64,000 bases of DNA from Cerrena zonata (taxonomy: Eukaryota > Basidiomycota > Agaricomycetes > Polyporales > Cerrenaceae), in NCBI GenBank assembly GCA_038087015.1, contig JASBNA010000006.1:992001-1056000 (forward strand), read 5' to 3'. Made by a program: the position numbers and the translations under genes. Below, piece by piece: positions 33,449-44,036 of this stretch. Below the pieces are notes generated by a model that had not been told where the DNA came from, ran no database searches, and was given only the letters and a program-made list of their open reading frames with translations. Position 1 is the first letter of the stretch, and the number at the start of each line of letters is the position of its first letter.

Positions 33449-35717
33449 ATGGCTGGAGCGAACTATATGGGTGGGAGAAGGTATAAAATCATTTCGCGCC
33501 TTTAAGCAAACGTACTAAACCTAGGTGTGTCTCACTTTGCAGGAATTTCGCCAAAGCGCGTTCCAAAGATGTTACAGCGAAAGCGCAGAGGAACCACTTT
33601 GGAAAGCAGAAAGTTCTTTCCGCTAGTCTTTGCAAACCTATTGTCTCCTCTAGGGACAGTCTAGATCCTTCGTCAAACCCAATTGCCAAGATCTCCCTTG
33701 CACATGCCCGTCAAGACCCTTCTGTGCGACGTTGTGAACAGCACGACTCAGTGCCGGGACCGTTCTCCTTCATGGTTCTTTCTCCACCTTCAAAGCCTGT
33801 TCAAACTATACCGGCTAACAATCGAAAAAGGCCTCGCCTCCCCGACTCCTCCATGTATTCTTCATTGATGACTCCACCTCCTGGAAAACGGTCGTCTGCT
33901 ATCTTGCGTGAGATGGATTTGACTGAACGTACGTGAAAAGCCGCATATATGCTGCTTTCGCATCATTATTCCTGGCTTTTGTCACTCTAGCAATGTCTCT
34001 GCGCGCCGAAATGGATCGCGTGCGTGCGATCCCGGACCTAGTGGGGCTAACCCAAAGTTATGTGACAAAACGACCTTCAATGAGGCAACGTATCGAGCCA
34101 CCTGTGTCCTTCGAGAACCCCCCAAAGACTCCATTGACCAGGAAGCACGACCACCCTCTGGGCTCGCCGTTCCGTGAAGCTTGCACCCCCGACTCCCATG
34201 GTTGGTTTTAGCTTTCGGAGTTCTGTCTTGCTATTGCTAAACTTTGTATAGCAGTACTTCCCAAAACAACTTCTCGTTATTCTCCAAGCTGGGCCACCAT
34301 GTCCACCTCTTCTGGTGCAGTGTTCTCCAGCTCAGCGTCTGACTTTGAGCCTATGGAGTTCGACGATGATCCAAACAGCGATCAAGATGATTTCCCTGAC
34401 TCTGGCTATGCTGAACCTGACTCCCCAATGAATCGTTTACAAACTCTATCTACTATACACTCACCATTACCAACTCGTCAAACGCTCAATGGAACAGCTT
34501 CAATTTTGGCTACTAAGCAGGACGATTCTGAAAATACTGGCAATTCCGATTCGATTAACTGGGACTTCGATAAGCTTACTCCGTCTAGTCCATCCCCTGA
34601 TGTTAGTTCTTATGCTAGCCCTTTCCTGGATAAAACGGGAGAAAGGGCAAACACACAGACCTCGAATGGACTGTTTGTATCTGTAGCAAATGAGTCTAAC
34701 AGTGGCGACCTATCAACTCCAATTCCGCTTTGCAGTTCTCCTATCTCGCGGAATAAAATGCAATCTTGCTTATATTCATCCTCAAGCCCTGACTCTTTCA
34801 CCGAAGAAACGCTTTGGGATTTGACGGAAGGTCACCTGTTTGACTCTGACGCCGATTCATGGACGACTATCAAGTCTCGAATTTTATCACTTGCAGATCA
34901 CACTTCAAAGACTAAACCTACATCTCTAAATAACCTTTCAATCTTACGATTAACTACCGACAGACGCGGAGTAGGCTATATTGAAGAACCCTTGTCGCTA
35001 AGTGGAGAATTTTCGATAGAGGAAGCCGCAAACCCTGTCAAAAGTCCTGAGGATACTGGGCTACACGACCCTAATCTTGATCAACCCTCTTCGATGTCAC
35101 ATTCTAACCCTCCCGACAACACCACCGCCTTACTTCCAGGAGAGCATCATCTCCCATCTTTAGTTCTTCCCTTCATCGACCTCCCGAATAAATTTCCACA
35201 AACACCTTCACGCACTCAAACTTCCTCTCTACATGCTTTCATCCAGGATCTTGGAGTCGCCAGTGTCACACAATCAGATTTTGACATCGCGCCCTACTCC
35301 GCCGACCTATTTACATATTCGAACCAGGATTCGTTGACATGCATCGATAGGGCTGGCATCGACAAGCTACTAGCCACCATTCCGTCTATGCAGTCGCCGC
35401 CTTCCTCGCTAAATATGCCCTACGATGCGATGTCGTCCTGGTCCCGAGAAGGATCACCCTTGTCTCGAGACCTGCTCGATGACAACGACTCTGCTCATCG
35501 TACCCCCACGTCCTGTCACACAGAAAACGTAGCTCAGGAAGATCCAAATTCGTCAACTATATCATTTAGTCCGTCTACCACAAGATTACGTGCAAGTACA
35601 GGACTGCACACTTCGCCTGAAATCTCCTTGGTATCCAACGATACGTTTGAACACCGGGTGGTTCCCGGACCTGCTCTATTTTCCGATTTTGATGACCGTT
35701 CAGATGATGAAGAATAA
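33449..35717 (+). CDS. S/T-P-rich acidic protein of unknown function
   Basis: Four exons (33449-33480, 33543-33928, 33991-34200, 34252-35717) close in frame to 697 aa. The first exon encodes only 10 residues (MAGANYMGGR) and joins a basic segment (NFAKARSKDVTAKAQRNHF). A KRPRLPD patch looks like a nuclear localisation signal, followed by MTPPPGKR. The remaining two thirds are low-complexity and acidic, with many SP and TP dipeptides (SSPSPD, KTPLTRK, RTPTS), and end in DFDDRSDDEE. The composition suggests a disordered nuclear substrate of proline-directed kinases such as CDKs; that is inference. I recognise no domain. Confidence 0.8.
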
Positions 35718-35851
35718 TCTCGTGCAAGATTTGGATGAGACTGGTCAAGTTTAGTCTGGAAGTCAAGTTAGAAGTTTTTAAAGTCGACATTGTATAATGG
35801 ATCACCGTAGAGTATTCTACGTAACAGGACCCCTGATAATACACCAAGGAG

Positions 35852-36001
35852 GCCGTTCAGTAATCCGGACATTTTTGGCGATTTTTTGCCGAAATGCCGT
35901 TCATAATCCGGACATTTTGACCCAAAAACCGGTCCAAGGCCGTTCCATAATCCGGACATTTGGAGGCCTCGGCTGACCAGGCCGTTCGTAATCCGGACAT
36001 T
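35852..36001 (+). repeat. Left subterminal array, four units of about 43 bp
   Basis: TAATCCGGACATT occurs at 35861, 35904, 35948 and 35989. Each copy is preceded by a GCCGTTC word, giving a unit of 41-44 bp. The first unit overlaps the inner end of the left terminal repeat. Confidence 0.85.
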
Positions 36002-36747
36002 CACACGGGACTCAAAAAATTAACTTTTGCCCATACGGTACTTGTTAATACTGTAAAGAGATACTATTACTTGTTCACTAGGCATGGTAATATGTTGATT
36101 CAAACCTGCATTTTTGTCAACCTTTGTCGGCGCCTCGATATCAGCAAACCTATAAGTAGTGCTCATCCAATAAACCTAAGTAATGAGTCCTTAGTGACTT
36201 GAGTAGTCACAATGAATACTATCCAGCACCTCTACCTATATACATGATAATAGTGAATGTTTCAACGATGGCAATGGGTGGTAATCAAGTTCAGGTCGTT
36301 TAATGGCCCTTATGAATGCTACTTACCATTAATGATGGATGCCCACATGGTTCAGCGGCTACGCGCGATGGTGATTAGGATAACTCCTTTTTGCGCGGCT
36401 CGGTTCGAACCTCCCTTGTGTTGTATATTCTTTTCGTCACGACAGACATACTGTACGTGTACAATGTAGTATAATTCGTTCATACACTCATTTATTAATC
36501 GTTCAAAAAGAAGTAGCTTCACATCTTTTACAGATACTAGAAGGCATACTCTTTCGCAAATCAGCTTCACCCTACCAGCCAAGAGATTGTCGCAATACTC
36601 TCATGCATTGTCGTTCTTAATATGAGAACATGATAACAATATCCATTAATAGTGGTCATATTTCTCCTTATTTCTGCTATAAAAAACTGTTGAATAGAAC
36701 TGAAAATATAACATACCGTCAAAGAATTTCCCTTTTTGGAAGTACTG

Positions 36748-36834
36748 AGGCCGTTCATAATCCGGACATTTTTCGCCCAAACCTGGAGGCTGTTCGTAAT
36801 CCGGACATTTTGGGCGCTTAATAATCCGGACATT
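36748..36834 (+). repeat. Right subterminal array, three units
   Basis: TAATCCGGACATT occurs at 36758, 36797 and 36822, spaced 39 and 25 bp apart. The copies have the same orientation as the left array, not the inverted orientation expected for mirror-image transposon ends. Confidence 0.85.
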
Positions 36835-37097
36835 TAGCCCCCTATCCCTGAACGGCCTCCTGGGTATATTATCAGGGGTCCTTACGTAACACGCTCAGAT
36901 ATCAGAATCATCGTATGCTTGATGAACAACAGTTTCGAGTGCACAACCTTGAAATAGTTTAGGCGGTTACTGTTACCCCACATCCCCGTAATATGACCCG
37001 GATGTAAAGAGGGGTAGACCAATCAGAAGGCCTGTAATCCGGAGAACACAGTACCGTCCATTGAGCGCGCATGTGATTGTTGATACACAACCTTCAA

Positions 37098-37104
37098 TAT
37101 ATAA
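37098..37104 (+). promoter_or_regulatory. TATA box of the acyl-CoA dehydrogenase gene
   Basis: TATATAA lies 70 nt before the ATG at 37168 and is followed by a C/T-rich leader (37110-37165) typical of well-expressed fungal genes. Confidence 0.6.
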
Positions 37105-37167
37105 CATATCCACTCTCTGCCATTCGCTCCCCTAACTCCCTCTGCTCCACATCTACTTTCCTTCGCC

Positions 37168-39495
37168 ATGGCTTCAAAACAACTCAAAGAACTGTCTCGG
37201 GAGGAAGTTGCGCAGGTTCGTTCTAGTACTGGTCACGGCGAGGAACTCGTTGCTTATTTCTCTTTCGTAGCACAACAAACCTGATGATCTTGTATGTACA
37301 CAACTATGTCAACTATTCATCTATGACTCTAATACCTTGTTTCTTGATGTAGTGGGTGATCATCGATACTAAGGTTTACGATGTGACGCGCTTCAAGAAC
37401 CTTCATCCAGGAGGTGCTGTTGTATTCTTCGACGAGGAGCTTAGTACGTAGAAATTCATTATGTGCGACAAGTGTGTTCGTATTGACAGCCAAAACTCAG
37501 TGGGTCAAGATGCGACGGAGACTTTCTACAGTCTCCATCGACACGAAGTCCTTGAGAAACCCCAGTACCAACGTCTCGTCATTGGTACGATCAAGGACGA
37601 AAAGCCTGAAATCTTCAGCCGTATCCCTAGCGAATTGAGCAAGATTCCCTACGGTGAACCAACCTGGTTGACGGAAGGCTTCCACAGTCCATTTTACAAG
37701 GAGGTTAGTGGAATAAAAACTTTCCGAGTCTGGGGGTATGTTCTAATAATAAATCGGTCGGATCCAGAGCCACAAACGCCTGCAGAAAGCTATGCGTGCA
37801 TTTGCAGACGAGGTTATCTATCCTGATGCTGTGGTGAGTACCCAAAAGGTTTCTCTTCTAATGCTAAAAAGCTTCGTACTCAATCTGACACTTAGGCCAG
37901 AGAAGAGGATGGCAAGCGTCCGAGCTTGAGCGTCATTGACAAGATGGCGTAAGTTTACTCTATTCATTGCCCGTGTCGCCAAGTGACTTATCATTCTCCT
38001 TCCTTAGTGCTATGGAAATTCATGCTATGCGTATGGGTCCCGGCAAGCATCTAAAAGGACGCACACTCATGGGTGGAGTCGTCACGCCCGAAGAGGTTTG
38101 TGCCCTGCAACCGTATTCTATTTTACCGCCGCTTATACCCTTCGCTCTAGTTCGACTACTTCCATGAACTCATTGTATCCCAAGAAATCTGCCGTCACGG
38201 TCAACGTGGTTACGCTGACGCACTCAACGCAGGAGTTGTCATTGGTCTTCCTCCCATCATGAATTTCGGATCCGACGAACTTCGCAGCCGTATCGTGCCT
38301 GAGGTTCTTTCCGGAAAGAAGTTCATCTCCTTGGCTATCTCAGAAGCCTTCGCGGGTAGTGATGTTCAAGGTTTGATGACCTCTGCCACTAAGACGGAGG
38401 ATGGTAAACACTGGATCATTAACGGAACGAAGAAATGGATTACAAACGGAATGTGAGTACCTTCATCATGCATCTCATCGACTTTTTTTGTTAATTTTAA
38501 TTTTCTTACAGGTTCTCGGACTACTTCACTGTAGGCTGTAGAACAGATAATGGCTTTACTGTCATTTTTGTCGAGCGTGGCGAGGGAGTTGAGACCAAAC
38601 CTATCAAGACTGCCTATTCCCCCACCGCTGGAACCGCATACATCACCTTCGAGAACGTTAAAGTTCCCGTCGAGAATACCTTGGGTCCTGAAGGCAGTGG
38701 TGTCTTCGTCATGTTGAGTAACTTCAACCATGAACGATGGATGATGTGTACTGGCGCCCTGGTCACCCAGCGACTTTGTGTCGAGGAGTGTCTCAAGTAT
38801 GTGTATTCCTCGTGTTGTTGTTCGGAAGGACTAACTAATCAATTTCGCTGTTGATAAGATGGGTCACCCAGCGTAAGGCATTCGGAAAGCCTCTAAGTGC
38901 TCAAGCTGTCGTCCGTAGTAAGCTCGCAGGAATGATTGCTCGATTGGAGAGCTGTCAAGCATGGCTCGAGAACATCACTCACCAGATGTGCAACATGGTA
39001 AATATACTCCCCTACCTCGTCTTCCAAAACTCTTTTACTAACTTCAATCGATTTATCAGTCGTACAAGGAACAAGCCAAGTACCTTGCGGGGTAAGCAAG
39101 AATCAACTACGGATTGCAAACAACTATCTAATTACACCGTCTATTAGTCCTATCGGCCTCCTCAAAATGCAAATCACTCGATCTGGACAAGAAACTGCTC
39201 GTGATGCCGTTCAAGTCTTTGGTGGTCGTGGTATCACCAAGACCGGCATGGGTAAATACATCGAGCTCGTAAGTCAACATATATATTTCTCCAAATGATC
39301 ATCGGCTTAAATTTTTCCTCCAGTACCACAGGACTGTTCCCTTCGACTCCATCCTTGGAGGAGGTACGTTATATTTCACATCATGTACAGACTGGATATA
39401 TTCTAATGCGTTTCTTGTGTGTAGCCGAAGATGTTCTTGGAGATTTGGGTGTTCGTCAAGCGATTCGAAACATGCCCAAGAACGCTCGACTCTAG
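37168..39495 (+). CDS. Acyl-CoA dehydrogenase with N-terminal cytochrome b5 domain
   Basis: Flavoenzyme for alpha,beta-dehydrogenation of acyl-CoAs, fused to a haem-binding cytochrome b5 domain. Fourteen exons (from 37168-37215 and the 21-nt 37271-37291 to 39425-39495) close in frame to 519 aa. The b5 domain (about 1-95) has HPGG with axial His41 and a second candidate ligand at His66 or His68 (FYSLHRHEV). The dehydrogenase part shows ISEAFAGSDVQGLMTSA (FAD/substrate region), WIINGTKKWITNG, HERWMMCTGALVTQRLCVE and the C-terminal VFGGRGITKTGMGKYIE. The protein ends in ARL, a plausible PTS1, which suggests peroxisomal location. The b5 domain could pass electrons to or from the flavin; that is inference. 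A transposon lies about 280 bp upstream. Confidence 0.93.
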
Positions 39496-39684
39496 TCGCT
39501 TCTTACTTGATCTTACAAGTTTCTGAACTTCGAATGGAATACCATTTTTCATATTTCTTCGTCGGACGATCAGGTTCCGGAGGCACATAACGTCAACTCA
39601 AGACATCTTTACTACTATCATACGCCTTGTTGTATCACTACTGTATCCTAACGTTCAACAGCCTAATCTATCTGGTCCCTATAC

Positions 39685-41592
39685 CTAAAGCTCGGTGTGC
39701 TCTAAATCTTCTTCCGGCAATACAGAGTCTATGGTAGGTCTGTATGCAATAAAAAAGCGAAGCCACACAATCTCCGTCTCCTTGAATCCCCGGAGGTTGC
39801 TCGTCGCCTCCTCCCAATCATCATAAGCAAATTGCTTGAATACATTATCTGTCTCGAATTGGACCCATATCGGTCCTTGCAAAATGCCAATACCCATTGT
39901 GAAGGCTTTGACGAGTGCATCCAATTTCGGTTTGGGGATTCTCCAAATTTGAGCCAATCTGATTGATAGAGGTTGGAAGGAAATCTGCGACCTCGCCTGA
40001 AAGATTGGTCCAAGTTGGCGACAGGTTTCATAAACACTATTTGACTGCTCGAAATTATCCACGATATCTATGTGAGTTAACTTCGGCAGAGGTGATATTT
40101 CTTCTTCATCATTGTAGTCCATGACATAAGGTTGCAGCAAAGAAGGGAGATTGTCAAAACTGACCCAATCCTCGACCTCCAGCAGTGACACGGCAGGCAT
40201 AGTTAACAGAGAATTGTAGGGCTGTAGCGAGCTCATGATCTCTGACGGCATGTCTTTGAAGCGGATGCATAGAGTCCGAACCTCGGAAATGGAGGGGCTT
40301 GCGCAATAACGTTTCAACAACTCTAGTAAACAGAGCCTTGAAGAGTTGGTGATGGTAAACGAGGTCCAACTGCAATGATCAGAAAACAATATTATCAAGT
40401 AATAATTATACATGTTGCTAAAGATGTCCGTGTGGCCATATATTGTCAACCGGGATGTCGGACTGACTCCGTTGAACGTTTGTTTGTCCAACAATGCAGA
40501 TATCAGAGCAGTGATTTCTCCTCTACCCGGGTAAGATTCACCGAACTGGAAATCCGCCACGAGCTTCAATCGCAGATTAGGAGGTGTCGCTATGTGACGG
40601 AGGATCCGCGTGCAAGCTGGACTGTCGTCCGTGAGACTCAGCTTGACCAATCTTGGGAAGTGTAGCACGTACACTGGGTTGTTGGGAGGGAGTTTTCCTT
40701 TTCCTTTGCAAACATAACGTAGAACAAGCTTTGTCAATCTTGAGCCTATGCCACTGCAATGTTGCAATGAAGAGATGAGCGTGTCGATTGTTGGGGTGAG
40801 AGCGTCGGTCTGAAATTGGAGTTTCAGTACCTCCAGAGTCCTTGGGAAGCTAAAATCTGCCATCACACTAGCAGGAAACAGCCATGCCCCACTCATATCC
40901 AAGTATTTAAGGGACGGCAGACGCATCAACCACATATCCCGCTGACAGGGAGGATGTTCAGGCCGCCGACATGATGAATAATGAAGTGTAACATCGCTGA
41001 GTGCACCCAATACTAGCGGATAGACAATGCCTTCAACCGCAGGATATGGAGATCCTGCGGGCAAATTAAGGTCAAGACGTTGGATGCGATGTGAATGTTT
41101 CTCGAAGAGCTCTGTGATTAGGGGTCGGTATAGACGTCCGGGAAGAGTGAACGCTGGTATAGAAATCTTCTCTACAACTGTCAGCGGATAATTCTTAGAA
41201 CGTTGCAATGCATGGAATGCAAAGGTAGAACGAGCTGGGTTAATGTAGATCCACAACGAGGCTGCATTGAGTGCAACAACTCGCCATTGCGAGCATACGT
41301 GGAGGATTTCCGGGACCCAATCATAAGGGTAACGCTTCTGATCGTGTGAAAGCAGACAGCACTCGAAAATTACCACTAGGATTTCTGGAGGTAGGCTGCC
41401 GATAGGCTGCATGGCGTTGAGACGTTGACGAAGCTCCGCAAGGGGACGACGGACGGCATCCAGTTCTTGTTTTTGCTCTTCTGGTAGCTGGTCTAGTTCT
41501 TCGACATGTCTCTGTTGGACAGCCTCTACGATTTTCAACAATTCCTCAATTTGGATTTGCAACGCCTGTCGGTAATCCTTGCAGGACGGCAT
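39685..41592 (-). CDS. F-box protein, paralogue A
   Basis: Single coding exon, 635 aa, with the ATG at 41590-41592 (an in-frame TTG lies two codons upstream). A coiled-coil of about 60 residues (EELLKIVEAVQQRHVEELDQ) precedes the F-box at about 65-110 (SLPPEILVVIFECCL, then EILHVCSQWRVVALNAASLW). F-box proteins recruit substrates to SCF ubiquitin ligases through Skp1. The rest is a long LRR-like region with irregular Leu-rich motifs (LPSLKYLDMSGAWLFPASV; LVKLSLTDDSPACTRILRHI). A 5' UTR intron is suggested by a GTGAGTACGT donor near 41710 and a TAG acceptor near 41659. It belongs to the lineage-expanded F-box set typical of mushrooms; the target is unknown. Confidence 0.9.
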   Translation of the reverse strand: MPSCKDYRQALQIQIEELLKIVEAVQQRHVEELDQLPEEQKQELDAVRRPLAELRQRLNAMQPIGSLPPEILVVIFECCLLSHDQKRYPYDWVPEILHVCSQWRVVALNAASLWIYINPARSTFAFHALQRSKNYPLTVVEKISIPAFTLPGRLYRPLITELFEKHSHRIQRLDLNLPAGSPYPAVEGIVYPLVLGALSDVTLHYSSCRRPEHPPCQRDMWLMRLPSLKYLDMSGAWLFPASVMADFSFPRTLEVLKLQFQTDALTPTIDTLISSLQHCSGIGSRLTKLVLRYVCKGKGKLPPNNPVYVLHFPRLVKLSLTDDSPACTRILRHIATPPNLRLKLVADFQFGESYPGRGEITALISALLDKQTFNGVSPTSRLTIYGHTDIFSNMYNYYLIILFSDHCSWTSFTITNSSRLCLLELLKRYCASPSISEVRTLCIRFKDMPSEIMSSLQPYNSLLTMPAVSLLEVEDWVSFDNLPSLLQPYVMDYNDEEEISPLPKLTHIDIVDNFEQSNSVYETCRQLGPIFQARSQISFQPLSIRLAQIWRIPKPKLDALVKAFTMGIGILQGPIWVQFETDNVFKQFAYDDWEEATSNLRGFKETEIVWLRFFIAYRPTIDSVLPEEDLEHTEL

Positions 41593-41888
41593 GGTCAACC
41601 TGGAAGATTCGAACTCGAAGTATGATTTAGCACCGCGGAAATGAGTTCGAGAGATAGCTATTCCGACACGTCAGTATGCATGTAATAGAGACACTGATCG
41701 ACGTACTCACTTTTCTTCAAAAAGTGGTGTCGAAGAGAGGTACAGGTCCTAAGGCCTCAACCCGAACGTCAACGCCAGATACACGTGTACTCGGTTATAA
41801 TAATTACGAATAAACGCTGCGTTGCTCATTCATTTGACATCAAATTTATACCAAACTTGAGAACTGGTAAGTCGTGAGAAGAGTAATG

Positions 41889-43841
41889 TTACGGTAAGAG
41901 CTCGACATCTGTAGTAGTAGGAGTGTATGCAACGAAAAAACGAAAGAATAGTGAATCTCTCCATCCCATCTTCCTAATCCTTACTATAGCCACATCCCAG
42001 TCACTATAAGGAAACTGTTCGACCAATACACCGGATTTTTCAAGTTCCACCCATATTGGACCCCGCAAGTAGCCAGCACCCATCGTGAAAGCGTCGACCA
42101 GTGCATTCAAAAATGTTTTGGATGTATACAGAAAGACTTTCCTTTCCACCTTTAATGGTAACATAGAAATGCGAGCCCGTGCAAAAAGGGATTGTTTGAT
42201 ATTTTCGCAGATCGCATAGAAATCAGATGCGGCTTGTTCAAATTCATTATCCATACGACCAAGGTCTATCCGTGTCAAAATCGGCAAAAGGAGAAACTTC
42301 TCTTTGTCATCCGTATGGTGGGGTTTCAGTAGGTCAGGCAGGATTTGAAACGTATCTTTGACGTCCATATGAACAGATGAGACAGCGGGCATGGCCAGTA
42401 TCATCTTATATAGGCTTGGGGGTCTCGAGGATGTGCCCCATGAGTATTTCAGATGCAGTGTTTGCACATTGGAAATAGGTAGATGTGCACAATACTGCTC
42501 CAGTAACGGTTCAACGGTGCGATGCCGCCATGACCTGGGTAGAGTAAAGGCGACGGAGAAAACTCTGAGTGGCGAGTTGTCATCGGGTATTGGGTGCACA
42601 GAATAAACTGGGGTGGTAAAGCCGTTGAACGCTATCCTCGACACATTATGAAGAGACTCTGTGACGATCGACAATTGGAGAATAGGAGCAATAGCACCAC
42701 CTGTCTGAATTGGCAACAGGACCGATATTAGATTCAATACCGCTTTTTCTACCGCTTCCGAGACGACCTCGTACAAAAAATTCCCGTTGACATGCAAACG
42801 CACGCTAGGGGATGCCACTATGTGTTGGAGCATCCACGTGCAATCCGGTCCATTATCACCGACAGACAGGTAGCGCAGTTTCGGGAAATGGAGCACTGGG
42901 AATGAGTTGTCAGAAGGGAGAAGAGACGACCCGCCTGCATCCCAAGTCAGAACAAGTTCTGTTAGCCTCGAGTCGACTCCGGTGCAATTCCGCAACGATG
43001 TCAAGACCGAAGCGACAGGGGGTGTATCGCTTGCTATCGAGAGTTCAAGCTTCAAAATCTCCAATTCTGGTGGGAAATGATAGTCTGACAGTAACCCAGC
43101 CGGTAGAGTCCATCTGCCTTTCAAGACCAAGCGTTTCAGGTTGGGCAATTGAGTTATCCATGTACGCCACGAGGTACTTGATGTTGTAGACGACTGAAGA
43201 TCACTTAATGTAAGTGGTATCAAGGGAAATAGAGGTACCGTATGGGTGTGGGTTGCATAGTACTCGTTTGCAAAAGCATGGACACCTTGAATCCTATGTG
43301 AATGTTGTCCAAAGACTTCCGTGATTAGGGCCTCTCGTCTTCTTTCTGCAGGATCCATTGGAAGAAGTAACCTTTCGAAAACTTCAAGTGGACACCCTTG
43401 AGACCGTTCTAACATGTAGCGTGATGCTACAGGCTTGGCCAAATCGATGTAACACCACAAGGTCGGTGCACCCAATGCCACTGCTCGCCAATGCGAATAT
43501 ACGTGGAGGGTTTCAATGACCCAGTGATAAGTAAAGGAGAAGGATTGGATACAGCTGGTTACGAGATGTTCAAAGATACCAATCAAAAGTTCTGGTGGAA
43601 GTTTGGAAACAGGTTGCATGGAGTTTAGCTGGCGATACTTGTCCACAAGAGAGTCGTGAATGATATTCGTTTCCGTCTCGTGCCTCTTTCGAATATCGTT
43701 AAACTCTTGTTCATATCTCTTTCGGAGTTCGTTCAACTCCTGATCCTGTCTCCTTGTAACATCCGCTATATCCTCCAAGTGCTCTTGAATCTGGGTACGT
43801 AGGAGCGCCTCGGTTTCGTCTCTGGAGGATCGCAGCGGCAT
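41889..43841 (-). CDS. F-box protein, paralogue B
   Basis: Single coding exon, 650 aa. It has the same plan as its neighbour: a coiled-coil with repeated ELRKRYEQEFNDIRKRHE, an F-box (KLPPELLIGIFEHLV, then IETLHVYSHWRAVALGAPTLW), and a long LRR-like C-terminal part. The two proteins share motif order (LNSMQPVSKLPPE against LNAMQPIGSLPPE; DCTWMLQHI against ACTRILRHI; FTMGAGYLRGPIWVELE against FTMGIGILQGPIWVQFE) but are clearly diverged, so the tandem duplication is old. A clean 5' UTR intron lies at 43864-43913 (GTAAGT donor, CAG acceptor). Only 296 bp separate the two coding regions. Confidence 0.92.
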   Translation of the reverse strand: MPLRSSRDETEALLRTQIQEHLEDIADVTRRQDQELNELRKRYEQEFNDIRKRHETETNIIHDSLVDKYRQLNSMQPVSKLPPELLIGIFEHLVTSCIQSFSFTYHWVIETLHVYSHWRAVALGAPTLWCYIDLAKPVASRYMLERSQGCPLEVFERLLLPMDPAERRREALITEVFGQHSHRIQGVHAFANEYYATHTHTVPLFPLIPLTLSDLQSSTTSSTSWRTWITQLPNLKRLVLKGRWTLPAGLLSDYHFPPELEILKLELSIASDTPPVASVLTSLRNCTGVDSRLTELVLTWDAGGSSLLPSDNSFPVLHFPKLRYLSVGDNGPDCTWMLQHIVASPSVRLHVNGNFLYEVVSEAVEKAVLNLISVLLPIQTGGAIAPILQLSIVTESLHNVSRIAFNGFTTPVYSVHPIPDDNSPLRVFSVAFTLPRSWRHRTVEPLLEQYCAHLPISNVQTLHLKYSWGTSSRPPSLYKMILAMPAVSSVHMDVKDTFQILPDLLKPHHTDDKEKFLLLPILTRIDLGRMDNEFEQAASDFYAICENIKQSLFARARISMLPLKVERKVFLYTSKTFLNALVDAFTMGAGYLRGPIWVELEKSGVLVEQFPYSDWDVAIVRIRKMGWRDSLFFRFFVAYTPTTTDVELLP

Positions 43842-44036
43842 GAAGTTCGGCTAACGGGAAACACTGTATAGCTAGTGGTTAATATGGTGCTGTACAAACA
43901 CTGTCATACTTACCTAGTAGATGATTGAAGACAGACAGACGTTAAATGTGATTTAACTTTTCTAAGTGTGAGATTGAAGAGATATAAACGAGACCCGTTC
44001 CTTGTCAATTTCCCACGCACGGATTGCTAGCCTCCC

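Larger units (their letters stand above)
35826..36882. mobile_element. Non-autonomous DNA transposon (MITE-like, 1,057 bp)
   Basis: Perfect 8-bp target duplications TACGTAAC flank the element at 35818-35825 and 36883-36890. The 35-bp terminal inverted repeats (35826-35860 and 36848-36882) match at 33 positions, each beginning AGGACCCCTGATAATA and ending GGAGGCCGTTCAG. Inside lie seven copies of TAATCCGGACATT, four near the left end and three near the right, all in the same orientation. The middle is AT-rich with no transposase and no ORF above 88 codons. An 8-bp duplication with subterminal repeats fits hAT-type elements, although the duplication does not match the usual hAT preference exactly, so the superfamily is open. 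Intact duplications imply recent insertion. It lies about 100 bp after the S/T-P-rich gene and about 280 bp before the acyl-CoA dehydrogenase gene. Confidence 0.88.

Noticed and set aside
36341..36420. A possible tRNA or tRNA-derived SINE inside the transposon (TGGTTCAGCGG as A box, GGTTCGAACC as B box, about 54 nt apart).
   Set aside because: The D and T stems do not pair and the acceptor ends do not match, so it is not a tRNA. The B-box word is palindromic and may be chance.
35826..36882. Reading the element as starting with C (CAGGACCCC), to fit a classical hAT CAG start with a 7-bp duplication.
   Set aside because: The right end lacks the matching base, while an AGG start gives perfect 8-bp duplications on both sides.
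37025..37045. An eighth transposon motif outside the element (TGTAATCCGGAGAAC).
   Set aside because: It shares only about 9-10 bases with the repeat and lies beyond the target duplication; probably chance.
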